Assembly (NCBI GenBank): GCA_963665915.2
Contig: CAXXSG010000005.1
Location: 124,001-188,000, forward strand
DNA: 64,000 bases
Origin: JAFGRU01 sp963665915
GTDB lineage: Bacteria > Desulfobacterota > Desulfuromonadia > Desulfuromonadales > JAAYDE01
Reading direction: 5' to 3'
A program made the translations under genes and the position numbers. The notes beneath the pieces are model-generated. The model was not told where the DNA came from and did not search any database. It was given only the letters and a program-made list of their open reading frames with translations. This document shows positions 9,020 to 16,720 of the stretch, one piece after another. Every line of letters begins with the position of its first letter. Position 1 is the first letter of the stretch.

Positions 9020-9565
9020 ATGGCAGAAAGATATGAAATAAGGTTTTCAGGGGCTGGTGGCCAGGGTCTTATCACCGCAGGAATTATCCTGGCGGAAGCG
9101 GCATCGATTATTGAAGGGAAAAATGCTGTTCAGTCACAAAGCTATGGTCCCGAAGCGCGTGGTGGAGCCTCCAAATCAGAGGTTATCATTTCCGACGGCC
9201 CAATCGATTATCCAAAAGCCACCCAGGTCAATGCCTGCCTGGCCCTTACCCAGGAAGCTGCGGATAAATATTCCGTCGGCATAAAAGCCAACGGCCTCCT
9301 CCTGCTGGACTCGGATTTGGTAAAAAACATCCCGCAAGGTAATTTCAAAGTCTATCAGTTTCCCATAATTCGAACCGCCAAGGATGAAGTCGGCCGGGAA
9401 ATCGTTGCTAATGTTGTCGCTTTGGGGGCGATGGTAGCCTTAACTGATATTGTTTCCTTCGAAGCTGGAGAGCAAGCCGTTTTAAACAAGGTTCCTCCAG
9501 CCTTTAAAGAGTTGAACCAAAAAGCTTACGAATTAGGCTTCAAAAAAATGAAAGAACTTCTTTAA
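9020..9565 (+). CDS. korC: 2-oxoglutarate:ferredoxin oxidoreductase, gamma subunit
   Basis: A 181-residue gamma subunit beginning MAERYEIRFSGAGGQGLITA, the normal start of this family, followed by QSQSYGPEARGGASKSEV. ATG 9020 is used because AAAGGAG lies about 12 nt upstream; the longer in-frame extension back to 8912 would overlap korB by 86 nt and is not family-like. It closes the korDABC operon and is followed within 10 nt by a strong terminator. Confidence 0.93.
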   Translation: MAERYEIRFSGAGGQGLITAGIILAEAASIIEGKNAVQSQSYGPEARGGASKSEVIISDGPIDYPKATQVNACLALTQEAADKYSVGIKANGLLLLDSDLVKNIPQGNFKVYQFPIIRTAKDEVGREIVANVVALGAMVALTDIVSFEAGEQAVLNKVPPAFKELNQKAYELGFKKMKELL

Positions 9566-9570
9566 AAGTT

Positions 9571-9608
9571 AAAAAGCCAAAAGCCTCAGCAGAGGCTTTT
9601 GGCTTTTT
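9571..9608. terminator. Bidirectional rho-independent terminator between korC and fbp
   Basis: A perfect 17-bp stem (9571-9587 with 9592-9608) with an AGCA loop. The stem ends in A5 and T5, so it works on both strands for the convergent korC and fbp genes. Confidence 0.9.
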
Positions 9609-9648
9609 GACGATCTTTTTCACCATACCCTACAGAAGATTTGTCTTT

Positions 9649-10593
9649 TCATCCACCTGCAGCAATAAATTCCTCAGCCTTTTTGACATCTTCCTTACAA
9701 CCGATAAAAATGGGAGCTCTTTCATCGATTTTCTGCGGAAGAATATCAAGAATCGGGTTTTTCCCATCGGACGCAGCGCCACCTGCCTGTTCCATCAAAA
9801 AGGCCATGGGGTTGAGTTCAAAAAGAAGCCGCAGTTTCCCTTTCGGAGATGCCTCAAGGTGGGGATAAAAGAATATCCCCTTCCCTTTTAGAAGAATCTG
9901 GTTGAAATCCGGCACAAACCCTCCACTATAACGAAGCTTGGTCCCACTTTCCTCAAGGAAACTGACAAAACTTTCCACCCCTGACGTGTATTGGTTGCGA
10001 AGCCCTCCCGGCGAATAGATGTTGGCTTTAGGTTTCATCTGAATGCTTTCCTGTACCAGGGTGAACTCCATCAACTGGTTCAAAGAAAACTCATGAACTC
10101 CTTTTCCTGTGGAGTAGACCAAAGTCGTTCGAGGCCCGTAGAGGATATACATGGCAGCTACCTGCTTACGTCCGGGCTGAAGGATGTTGGAGCCCTTAAA
10201 AATCGCGACTATCGTACCGACGGCAAGGTTGACATCGACCAGAGAAGACCCGTCCAGAGGATCATATGCTACGGAATAAAGATCATCACCATTCTCAGAA
10301 ACCGTTAAAATTTCATTCGATTCTTCGGAAACCATTTTAGAAACCGCTCCAGAATGGTAGAGACGCTTTTTGAGGATGCGATCACTCAGGACATCCAGGG
10401 CCAACTGCTCTTCCCCATACAGGTTGGATGTCCCAGCGACGCCCAGGTCCCCTGTTCGGATGGCGTTGATAATATATTTAGAGGCCTCGGAAATTTCACA
10501 GATCAGGTGCCGTAATTTCGGGTCCTCATTGTTTTCACGAAGGTGGCGATTTAAATCAATCTGTAACTTGGAATGACCTGCTTCAATAATCAC
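9649..10593 (-). CDS. fbp: Fructose-1,6-bisphosphatase class I
   Basis: Gluconeogenic enzyme (fructose-1,6-bisphosphate to fructose-6-phosphate) of 314 residues. Metal-binding motifs of the class I family are clear: SEESNE and YDPLDGSSLVDVN, with the later LLFELNPMAFLMEQAGG. The start is GTG 10593 behind GGGAGG; the TTG at 10611 would place that site inside the gene. It is monocistronic and convergent with kor. Pairing mdh/kor with fbp suits growth on acetate or other non-sugar carbon. Confidence 0.95.
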   Translation of the reverse strand: MIIEAGHSKLQIDLNRHLRENNEDPKLRHLICEISEASKYIINAIRTGDLGVAGTSNLYGEEQLALDVLSDRILKKRLYHSGAVSKMVSEESNEILTVSENGDDLYSVAYDPLDGSSLVDVNLAVGTIVAIFKGSNILQPGRKQVAAMYILYGPRTTLVYSTGKGVHEFSLNQLMEFTLVQESIQMKPKANIYSPGGLRNQYTSGVESFVSFLEESGTKLRYSGGFVPDFNQILLKGKGIFFYPHLEASPKGKLRLLFELNPMAFLMEQAGGAASDGKNPILDILPQKIDERAPIFIGCKEDVKKAEEFIAAGG

Positions 10594-10684
10594 GATAAAT
10601 CCTCCCTTCAATTAAATGGCTTGGCATTAACTTTTTTGAATTTTATATGATAATTTTGCAAAGAGCAAACATTCCGTCGAAATC

Positions 10685-10712
10685 TTGACAGCCACTAAGC
10701 CTGTGTTAAATT
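10685..10712 (+). promoter_or_regulatory. Candidate sigma-70 promoter
   Basis: TTGACA (10685-10690) and TAAATT (10707-10712) lie 16 nt apart, 30 nt before the small gene at 10743. The -10 match is weak. Confidence 0.35.
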
Positions 10713-10742
10713 TGATAGTATATTCTAAGAATGGAGGTGGAG

Positions 10743-11129
10743 ATGGCCAATCAACCGGAACAAGCACCTGAGTCCCAAAAAGCGGCCCCAAATTTTTGGA
10801 AATCGACGCGGAAAACATTGCACAACGCTTCTTTTGAAGCACAGAAGTACAAGCGCCTCGTACAAAAAAAATTGGATCTGGCGACGAACAATCGGAAGTT
10901 CTCTGGATTTTATTCAGAACTTGGAAAACTGGTTGATGACGCATTTACCGCCGGGGAAAAAGATTTCCTGGCCAACTCGGAAGTGAATGATCTTCTGACA
11001 AAACTTCAGTTCCTTAAAGGAAATGCAGCTGCGCTTGAGATGGAAATTGAAACCATCAAGCACGCAAATCCTGAAGAATTGGAAGGGGATGTTGAGGTGG
11101 TTTCGGAGGAAAAAGACGAAACCCGTTAA
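10743..11129 (+). CDS. Conserved hypothetical protein, helical, acidic C-terminus
   Basis: A 128-residue soluble protein. It has no signal peptide or membrane segment, is mostly predicted helix with a probable coiled coil, and ends in a Glu-rich tail. ATG 10743 is chosen because GGAGG (10733-10737) is 5 nt upstream; the ATG at 10731 overlaps that site. It has its own candidate promoter and terminator, so it is a one-gene unit. I do not recognise the family. Confidence 0.75.
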   Translation: MANQPEQAPESQKAAPNFWKSTRKTLHNASFEAQKYKRLVQKKLDLATNNRKFSGFYSELGKLVDDAFTAGEKDFLANSEVNDLLTKLQFLKGNAAALEMEIETIKHANPEELEGDVEVVSEEKDETR

Positions 11130-11149
11130 ATTGGTTATACAGTTTGAAA

Positions 11150-11196
11150 AAACCTCCCCAGAAAACTCCTTTTTGCGAGGTCTTTTGGGGAGGTTT
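11150..11196 (+). terminator. Rho-independent terminator
   Basis: AAACCTCCCC (11150-11159) pairs with GGGGAGGTTT (11187-11196), with a long loop. It lies just after the 10743 gene and between convergent genes, so it may serve both. Confidence 0.7.
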
Positions 11197-11206
11197 AATT
11201 TAAGTA

Positions 11207-11422
11207 TTACCTGACATGTTTTCGCGATTTTGGCACACTGTGCAGGTGCGAGTCCTTGTGTTCACGATCTCTCTTTCGCATATCCGCCTGTATATCTTCT
11301 TCCGAAGAGACCATTTCTTCTGAGTGTTTCTCCATAATTTCCAATGCTTCGTCCAGCCGTGAGACTTTTTCCGTAAGGTCTTTTTCAAGTTTTCGTACAT
11401 CTTGGGGAATCTTTTCGGTCAT
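11207..11422 (-). CDS. Small charged hypothetical protein
   Basis: A 71-residue, highly charged, helix-rich protein with heptad-like spacing (DVRKLEKDLTEKVSRLDEAL), which suggests a short coiled coil. The start at 11422 has AAGGAGG a few bases upstream, which is the main support that the gene is real. The His/Lys/Arg-rich tail is unusual. Function is unknown. Confidence 0.6.
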   Translation of the reverse strand: MTEKIPQDVRKLEKDLTEKVSRLDEALEIMEKHSEEMVSSEEDIQADMRKRDREHKDSHLHSVPKSRKHVR

Positions 11423-11525
11423 TTTTCCTCCTTTTTAATGAAAAGCAAAGACCAAAACTTTTTTACCATCCACCAAAACAAACCTATGGAAAAATTATAC
11501 CACAGCCTTTCAACTCATTCGCGAT

Positions 11526-12896
11526 TTACCTCTTTAACTTTTCAGGAGTCGGATGTTGTTTAAGAAGTTCCCTGGCTTTTTGAATCTGATTTTCGTCCAG
11601 TTCCAGATCAGTGAGTTTGCCGGATAAGAATTTTTCATAAGCAGAAAGATCGAGGAGGCCATGCCCGCTGAAGTTGGCCAGAATAGTCTTTTCCTTTCCT
11701 TCTTCTCTGGCTTTTTCCGCTTCCGCCACCACATGAGCCAAGGCATTGCAGGTTTCAGGTGCCGGGATATGTCCTTCACTGCGCGCCCAGAGCACCCCAG
11801 CCTTATAGGCATCAATCTGAGAAACAGCAACTGGTGTAAAGATCTCTTCCTCGACAAGCTGGCTGACAGTCGGAGCCATGCCGTGATAACGGAGGCCGCC
11901 TGCATGAATGGCCGGTGGTATGAAGTTGTGACCAAGACTGTGCATCGCCAGAAGAGGAGTATAACGAGCTGTATCCCCATGATCATAACCAAAAGGGCCT
12001 CTGGTCAGCGAAGGACAAGCTTTCGGTTCAACCGGATAAATAGCGATATCTTTTCCGTTTATCTTGTCCAGCGCATAGGGAAAAGCGAGGCCGGCAAAAT
12101 TACTACCACCGCCGACACAGCCGATTATCACATCAGGCGAGTCACCAACCATGGCGAACTGCTTTTTGGCCTCAAGACCGATTATGGTCTGATGCAGCAT
12201 GACATGGTTCAGCACACTGCCTAAAGAATATCGGGTCTGGCCCGTCGTGTCACTCACCGCGGCCTCAACAGCTTCGCTGATAGCAATACCGAGACTCCCG
12301 GGAGTATCAGGCTCGCTTTCTAGCATTGCGCGACCGGCTTGGGTCAGATTACTGGGGCTGGCAATGCATTCACCACCCCAGGTTTCCATCATGGCTTTTC
12401 TGTAGGGTTTCTGGTCAAAACTGACACGCACCATGAAAACCTTGCATTCCAGACCAAACTGGGCGCATGCAAAAGAGAGAGCACTTCCCCACTGTCCCGC
12501 TCCTGTTTCCGTGGTCAGCTTTTTGATCCCGAAAACTTTATTGTAATAAGCCTGGGCCACAGCAGTATTGGGTTTGTGACTTCCGGGGGGACTGGCACCC
12601 TCATATTTTACATAAATTTTAGCCGGTGTTTTTAAGGCTTTTTCATAGTTATATGCCCGGTACAAAGGGGCCGGCCGCCAGATGGAGAGAACATCAAGAA
12701 CGGGCTCTGGAATATCGATCCATCTCTCTGTACTGACCTCCTGCTCAATCAGATTCATGGGGAAAACCGGAGCCAGCGCTTCCGGCCCGATCGGCTTGCC
12801 ATCAGGACCCAGCGGGGGATTCAGTTTAATATCGGCGAGAATGTTGTACCATTGGCGGGGGATATCTTCCTGTTTCAAGATGATGTTTCTTTTCAT
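11526..12896 (-). CDS. trpB2: Tryptophan synthase beta chain-like protein, TrpB2 type
   Basis: PLP enzyme of 456 residues, longer than classical TrpB (about 400) and with the TrpB2 N-terminal extension. Visible signatures are WRPAPLYRAYNYEKAL, the PLP lysine in PPGSHKPNTAV, and the phosphate-binding CVGGGSNF. ATG 12896 has AGGAGG 7 nt upstream. There is no trpA or other trp gene next to it, as is usual for TrpB2, which can make tryptophan from serine and free indole without TrpA. Its cellular role is therefore salvage or an alternative synthase, by inference. Confidence 0.92.
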   Translation of the reverse strand: MKRNIILKQEDIPRQWYNILADIKLNPPLGPDGKPIGPEALAPVFPMNLIEQEVSTERWIDIPEPVLDVLSIWRPAPLYRAYNYEKALKTPAKIYVKYEGASPPGSHKPNTAVAQAYYNKVFGIKKLTTETGAGQWGSALSFACAQFGLECKVFMVRVSFDQKPYRKAMMETWGGECIASPSNLTQAGRAMLESEPDTPGSLGIAISEAVEAAVSDTTGQTRYSLGSVLNHVMLHQTIIGLEAKKQFAMVGDSPDVIIGCVGGGSNFAGLAFPYALDKINGKDIAIYPVEPKACPSLTRGPFGYDHGDTARYTPLLAMHSLGHNFIPPAIHAGGLRYHGMAPTVSQLVEEEIFTPVAVSQIDAYKAGVLWARSEGHIPAPETCNALAHVVAEAEKAREEGKEKTILANFSGHGLLDLSAYEKFLSGKLTDLELDENQIQKARELLKQHPTPEKLKR

Positions 12897-13079
12897 CAAA
12901 ATACCTCCTGAGTTTGCTTCATAAATTCAATATTGAGTCACGACATAAAACCAGGACAATCGCAGAAAGGGAAAGTCATGGCAACTTGTCAGAAAAATTC
13001 CAGTTTTTGAGGCAATTGAAACTGCTCGTCAGGTGCACGCCACAGCATATTACAATATGGAAAAACTGACAACATCCTA

Positions 13080-13871
13080 TCAAACTTTTTCAGCCACTTG
13101 GGTTTCCCCCCCGTTGCTGCTATCACACCACATCAGAGTGGCCCCGATGACCCCTAGAGGAATACAAACAAAGTTTAATAATGGAATAGTCAGCAGAGCC
13201 ATTACGCCTAATCCGAAACCGAAAGTCATGGAAAATCTCGACCAGATAAATTGACGCTGTTCACGAAAGGACAACCGCTTCCTGTAAGCAACAAAACCGA
13301 GATATTCCAGCACAAGAAAAAATGCCGTCAGCATAAAGGCGAGCACGGAAAAAATCAGGCTGCCGATGCCAGGTAGGAAATTCAACAGGAAAAGGATAAG
13401 CATGACACCGACAAAAATAGCAATTTTTTTTATTTCCATCACAAGGATCTGCAAAGAATCCTGCCCGAATTGTTTAAAAGAAAACTTCTCATATGATTTG
13501 AAACCGGTAATCAACTCTTCAGTTTTCGTCGACAGAATGTCATTGAAAGGTGAGGCGATCAGATTCCCAACGACGGTAAAGGTAAAAAAAACGAGTACGG
13601 CAGTCACCGCTACCGCAACAATCCAGAGTGAATAATAAAGAATCAGCCAGTACCAGGCATCTCCCGAGGGGATCATCCCAACGACAAACTCATCGAAAAA
13701 TTGAGTGCCATAAAAAACAAGTCCCGAAAAAATAGACACATTGATTAAAAAGGGAATAATCACAAAGCGTAAAAGACTTGGATGTCCGGCAAGAAATTTT
13801 CCCGCTTTGAACGGATAGAAAAAACCGTTTGAAAAACGATATAAAGGATTGTTTGTCAAATATTTTTTCAT
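13080..13871 (-). CDS. EI24 / CysZ-family (DUF540) membrane protein
   Basis: A 263-residue inner-membrane protein with about four strongly hydrophobic segments and the EI24/CysZ pattern (FFYPFKAGKFLAGHPSLL near the start, IASPFNDILSTKTEEL, NFLPGIGSLIFSVLAFMLTA). CysZ of E. coli takes up sulfate, but the wider EI24 family has other members. No sulfate-assimilation gene adjoins it, so a transport role is not assigned. An unusually structured leader precedes it (13921-14020). Confidence 0.82.
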   Translation of the reverse strand: MKKYLTNNPLYRFSNGFFYPFKAGKFLAGHPSLLRFVIIPFLINVSIFSGLVFYGTQFFDEFVVGMIPSGDAWYWLILYYSLWIVAVAVTAVLVFFTFTVVGNLIASPFNDILSTKTEELITGFKSYEKFSFKQFGQDSLQILVMEIKKIAIFVGVMLILFLLNFLPGIGSLIFSVLAFMLTAFFLVLEYLGFVAYRKRLSFREQRQFIWSRFSMTFGFGLGVMALLTIPLLNFVCIPLGVIGATLMWCDSSNGGETQVAEKV

Positions 13872-14167
13872 CAGATGAAAAACCTCTGCAAGGTACTAAA
13901 GTTGAAATTTCAGTTAAAAGTAAGAGCAGCCAGATACTCCCCTGTTAGGCCAACAGCATGCCGGGGGAGGGATACAGAGCGTGCCTGTACCATAAACTGT
14001 CCACCACGCAATCGACTTAGAGGTGTACGGGAAATTTAATATTTCGTCCAGCGTGTCCATATTATTAGTGATCAAACCGCTCAGTATTGTATGAAATAAA
14101 AAGTTTTTTGTCGACCTAAAGTCAGGATTTCAAACCTGTATTACAACTGGATGCTAAAATCACAAAT
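13872..14167. other. Intergenic region with possible structured leader
   Basis: No convincing gene. Read on the minus strand (the leader of the EI24 gene) it has two possible stems: GCGTG with CACGC near 14008 and 13981, and CTCCCC with GGGGAG near 13970 and 13940, the latter with an inner TGTT/AACA-type pairing. A 22-codon frame without a Shine-Dalgarno also crosses it. No known riboswitch class was recognised. Confidence 0.3.
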
Positions 14168-14202
14168 AAAAAGAACCCTGAAATTTTTCCAGGGTTCTTT
14201 TT
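14168..14202 (-). terminator. Rho-independent terminator of glnK-amtB
   Basis: A 13-bp stem (14168-14180 with 14190-14202) with a 9-nt loop. On the minus strand it ends in T5 and lies about 50 nt after the amtB stop. Confidence 0.85.
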
Positions 14203-14250
14203 ATCGGCCAATACGTCAGGCCGTCTTTTTAGTTATCCCCTTTAAGGAAT

Positions 14251-15636
14251 TTAATTCTGTTCCACAGGGGCTGTCACGGGTTTCTTTTGGGAAACAGGTA
14301 ATCCACCACCACCACCTGTTCCAGGTGTATACTGCCCAAGGTGAACGGTCTGGAAATCAGGATAAGCGGAAGCTGCATGCTCGGAAAAGTCGAGGCCTGC
14401 AAGTTCTTCTTCCTGGGATGCACGCATGCCGATAATGAGGTCGATGGCTTTGAAGAGAATGAGTCCAGCTACCATGCACCAGGCAAAGCAGGCGCCGATC
14501 CCTATTAACTGGACTTTAATAGTGGCAAGGGAAAAACCTGCCGTATCGAAAAGACCGGCCGCCAAGGTTCCCCAAGCACCGCAGACACCGTGGACAGAGA
14601 TAGCGCCGACAGGATCGTCAATTTTAATTTTATCAAAGAACAGTACTGAGTAAACAACGATTACACCTGCAATCAGGCCGATAATAGCAGCCGACAGTGG
14701 AGAGACATTGGCGCATCCGGCTGTGATCCCAACGAGACCCGCGAGAGCACCGTTCAAGGTCATACCGATATCACTTTTTCCGTATTTCATCCAGGTCAGC
14801 AGCATTGCACCGATTGCACCGGCCGCTGCAGCCAGGGTCGTGGTAACCGCTATGAGTGCGATGGAACTGTCTCCGGTGGTGGTGGACCCTGGATTAAAGC
14901 CATACCACCCGAACCAGAGAAGGAAAACACCAAGAGCCGCCAGGGGAATATTATGTCCTGGGATGGGCCTGACTTTGCCTTCTTTGGTGTATTTGCCTAA
15001 TCTTGGTCCTACAACGATCGCACCACAAAGAGCCAACCAACCACCCACCGAATGAACGACTGTGGATCCTGCAAAATCGATGAAGCCGAGCCCTTCGAGC
15101 CAGCCGCCGCCATTGAGAAGGCTGCCCCAGGCCCAGCCACCGAAAACCGGGTAGATCAAAGCTGAAACGAAGAAGGAATAAACAAGGTAGGCACTGAATT
15201 TGGTTCTTTCGGCAACACCACCGGAAATGATGGTTGCGGCAGTGGCACAGAATACGACCTGGAACATCCAGAAGGCGTACCCCCAGTCACCTCCGGCAGC
15301 TCCCCCTGAAAGGAAAAATCCATCGGTACCGAAAAAACCGTTGGTGTGTCCAAACATAAGACCAAAACCAACAGCCCAGAAAGCTATGGCGCCAACAGAG
15401 AAATCCATCATGTTTTTCATGAGGATGTTACAAGCGTTTTTGGCCCGGGTGAATCCCGCTTCAACCATTGCAAAGCCTGCCTGCATAAGAAAAACCAGGA
15501 AAGCCGCAACAAGCGTCCAGACAAAATTGAGATTGGACTGAACCTGATCCGCAGTAATTGGAGCATCCTCGGCAAAAACAAGGCTTGGCAGCAAAACGGC
15601 TAACACTGATAGGGCAATTAAAATTTTCTTTTTCAT
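14251..15636 (-). CDS. amtB: Ammonium transporter AmtB
   Basis: A 461-residue Amt/Rh-family ammonium channel. A cleavable signal peptide (about residues 1-22, ending SLVFA) precedes eleven predicted membrane helices. Family signatures are MQAGFAMVEAGFTRAKNACN, the twin-His helices (VVHSVGGWLALCGA and ISVHGVCGAWGTLAAG) and FLLWFGWYGFNPGS. The cytoplasmic C-terminal tail ends in a Gly-rich stretch. It lies 50 nt after glnK, the standard pair in which GlnK blocks the channel when nitrogen is plentiful. Confidence 0.97.
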   Translation of the reverse strand: MKKKILIALSVLAVLLPSLVFAEDAPITADQVQSNLNFVWTLVAAFLVFLMQAGFAMVEAGFTRAKNACNILMKNMMDFSVGAIAFWAVGFGLMFGHTNGFFGTDGFFLSGGAAGGDWGYAFWMFQVVFCATAATIISGGVAERTKFSAYLVYSFFVSALIYPVFGGWAWGSLLNGGGWLEGLGFIDFAGSTVVHSVGGWLALCGAIVVGPRLGKYTKEGKVRPIPGHNIPLAALGVFLLWFGWYGFNPGSTTTGDSSIALIAVTTTLAAAAGAIGAMLLTWMKYGKSDIGMTLNGALAGLVGITAGCANVSPLSAAIIGLIAGVIVVYSVLFFDKIKIDDPVGAISVHGVCGAWGTLAAGLFDTAGFSLATIKVQLIGIGACFAWCMVAGLILFKAIDLIIGMRASQEEELAGLDFSEHAASAYPDFQTVHLGQYTPGTGGGGGLPVSQKKPVTAPVEQN

Positions 15637-15687
15637 TTTTTATCCTCTTCCCTCTTTCCGAGTTTTTTAAATTTTCATGATTTGATT

Positions 15688-16026
15688 TTAAAGGGCTTCC
15701 CGTCCAGTTTCCCCTGTCCGGATGCGAATGGTTTCCAGCGCATCGAAAACAAAGATCTTACCATCCCCAATCTGACCGGTGCGGCCTCCTTCGAGGATTC
15801 CAGCAATCACCTGTTCGACCTTTTCGGCTGGAACAACCAGTTCCACTTTAACTTTAGGAAGAAATTCAACTTGGTATTCCGAACCACGGTAGAGCTCCGT
15901 ATGCCCTTTTTGTCTACCGAAACCTTTGACCTCTGAGACCGTCATTCCCGTGATCCCGAGATCTGTTATAGCCGCCTTTACGTCTTCAAGCTTGAAGGGT
16001 TTGATGATGCACTCAATTTTTTTCAT
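15688..16026 (-). CDS. glnK: Nitrogen regulatory protein PII (GlnK)
   Basis: A 112-residue PII protein starting MKKIECIIKPFKLEDV, with the T-loop Tyr51 in GSEYQVEF (uridylylation site) and the second PII signature TGQIGDGKIFVF. ATG 16026 has AAAGGAGG just upstream; the longer frame from 16044 is not used. Cotranscribed with amtB. An NtrC-type palindrome and an imperfect sigma-54 element lie upstream, so induction under nitrogen limitation is likely. A second PII gene (glnB) is at 45.2 kb. Confidence 0.96.
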   Translation of the reverse strand: MKKIECIIKPFKLEDVKAAITDLGITGMTVSEVKGFGRQKGHTELYRGSEYQVEFLPKVKVELVVPAEKVEQVIAGILEGGRTGQIGDGKIFVFDALETIRIRTGETGREAL

Positions 16027-16125
16027 ACAATTTCCTCCTTTCAAATAGGAAACAAAACAGGTTGTTTTGTCTTTGTCTGATATTTCAATTTATTTTAGTA
16101 ATCGACGATTCACCTGTATTTATTT

Positions 16126-16140
16126 CCACAAGACGTGCCA
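16126..16140 (-). promoter_or_regulatory. Candidate sigma-54 promoter of glnK-amtB
   Basis: Minus strand TGGCACGTCTTGTGG. The -24 element TGGCAC is perfect, but the -12 has GG where GC is expected, with the correct 10-nt spacing. It gives a leader of about 85-90 nt. Confidence 0.4.
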
Positions 16141-16210
16141 AGTGTTTTATTGTATAATTTCAATAGGTTGGGATATAGTCTAGCATAGATATCTGCCTAT
16201 ATTCTTTTCA

Positions 16211-16227
16211 TGCACATTTTTTGTGCA
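16211..16227. promoter_or_regulatory. NtrC-type enhancer palindrome upstream of glnK
   Basis: TGCACATTTTTTGTGCA is a 17-bp palindrome with arms TGCAC/GTGCA, matching the enteric NtrC site layout (TGCAC-N7-GTGCA). It lies about 70 nt upstream of the -24 element, a normal enhancer position. TGCACATTTTTT is repeated once more at 16224-16235, which may be a half-site. Confidence 0.6.
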
Positions 16228-16402
16228 CATTTTTTAGGCATAATTTTGCAGGTTAAAAATTCGAAAAAAAATATTTTTCGAAAGGTATTAAGCAGGATTC
16301 TTTGGTACAGAAGATATTTTTTCAGAAACTTGAAAATTGTTTTTTCAGTTAACAAAAAACTGAGAAATTCGCATTTTCACAACTTCCTAACAAAAAATAG
16401 CC

Positions 16403-16431
16403 TTGCCACATCAGCTTCTTTGTCCTATACT
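16403..16431 (+). promoter_or_regulatory. Sigma-70 promoter of 6S RNA
   Basis: TTGCCA (16403-16408) and TATACT (16426-16431) are exactly 17 nt apart. The start of transcription should be near 16438, matching the 5' end of the 6S RNA. Confidence 0.75.
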
Positions 16432-16437
16432 TTTTTT

Positions 16438-16624
16438 AAAGAAGGCTCTCTGCCCTGCTTGTGAGGCTCGATGCCCACACGGAATGATTTTTTTAAGGGA
16501 TCTCTTCAGAATGACTGTGTGCAAGCCCGTTTCATTCGGGAAGCCTGATGTTGTTACAAGAGAGCCCACCTCGTTGGTCCTCGTGGTGAGGCCAATAGCC
16601 CACGGTAGATGTGGAGAGCTTCTG
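16438..16624 (+). ncRNA. ssrS: 6S RNA
   Basis: About 185 nt with the 6S architecture. The ends pair (GAAGGCTCTC at 16441 with GAGAGCTTC at 16614) to form the closing stem. The 3' half contains TTCGGGAAGCCTGATGTTG and CCACCTCG...CGTGGTGAGG, recalling the conserved CCGAGAAGCC and CACCTTGAACC...GGTTCAAGG parts of the E. coli molecule. The RNA mimics an open promoter and binds sigma-70 RNA polymerase, usually in stationary phase. It has its own promoter and terminator. Exact ends are estimates. Confidence 0.85.
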
Positions 16625-16629
16625 TGATT

Positions 16630-16656
16630 AAGGCATCATTTTGATGCCTTTTTTTT
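16630..16656 (+). terminator. Rho-independent terminator of 6S RNA
   Basis: AAGGCATCA (16630-16638) pairs with TGATGCCTT (16642-16650) and runs into a T-rich tract. It separates ssrS from the TraB-family gene. Confidence 0.85.
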
Positions 16657-16720
16657 ATTTTTTCAGTTTCACTCTTTTTTTTGGTTGAAAATCTGACCGC
16701 TCTTTTCTATAAAGCCAAGC

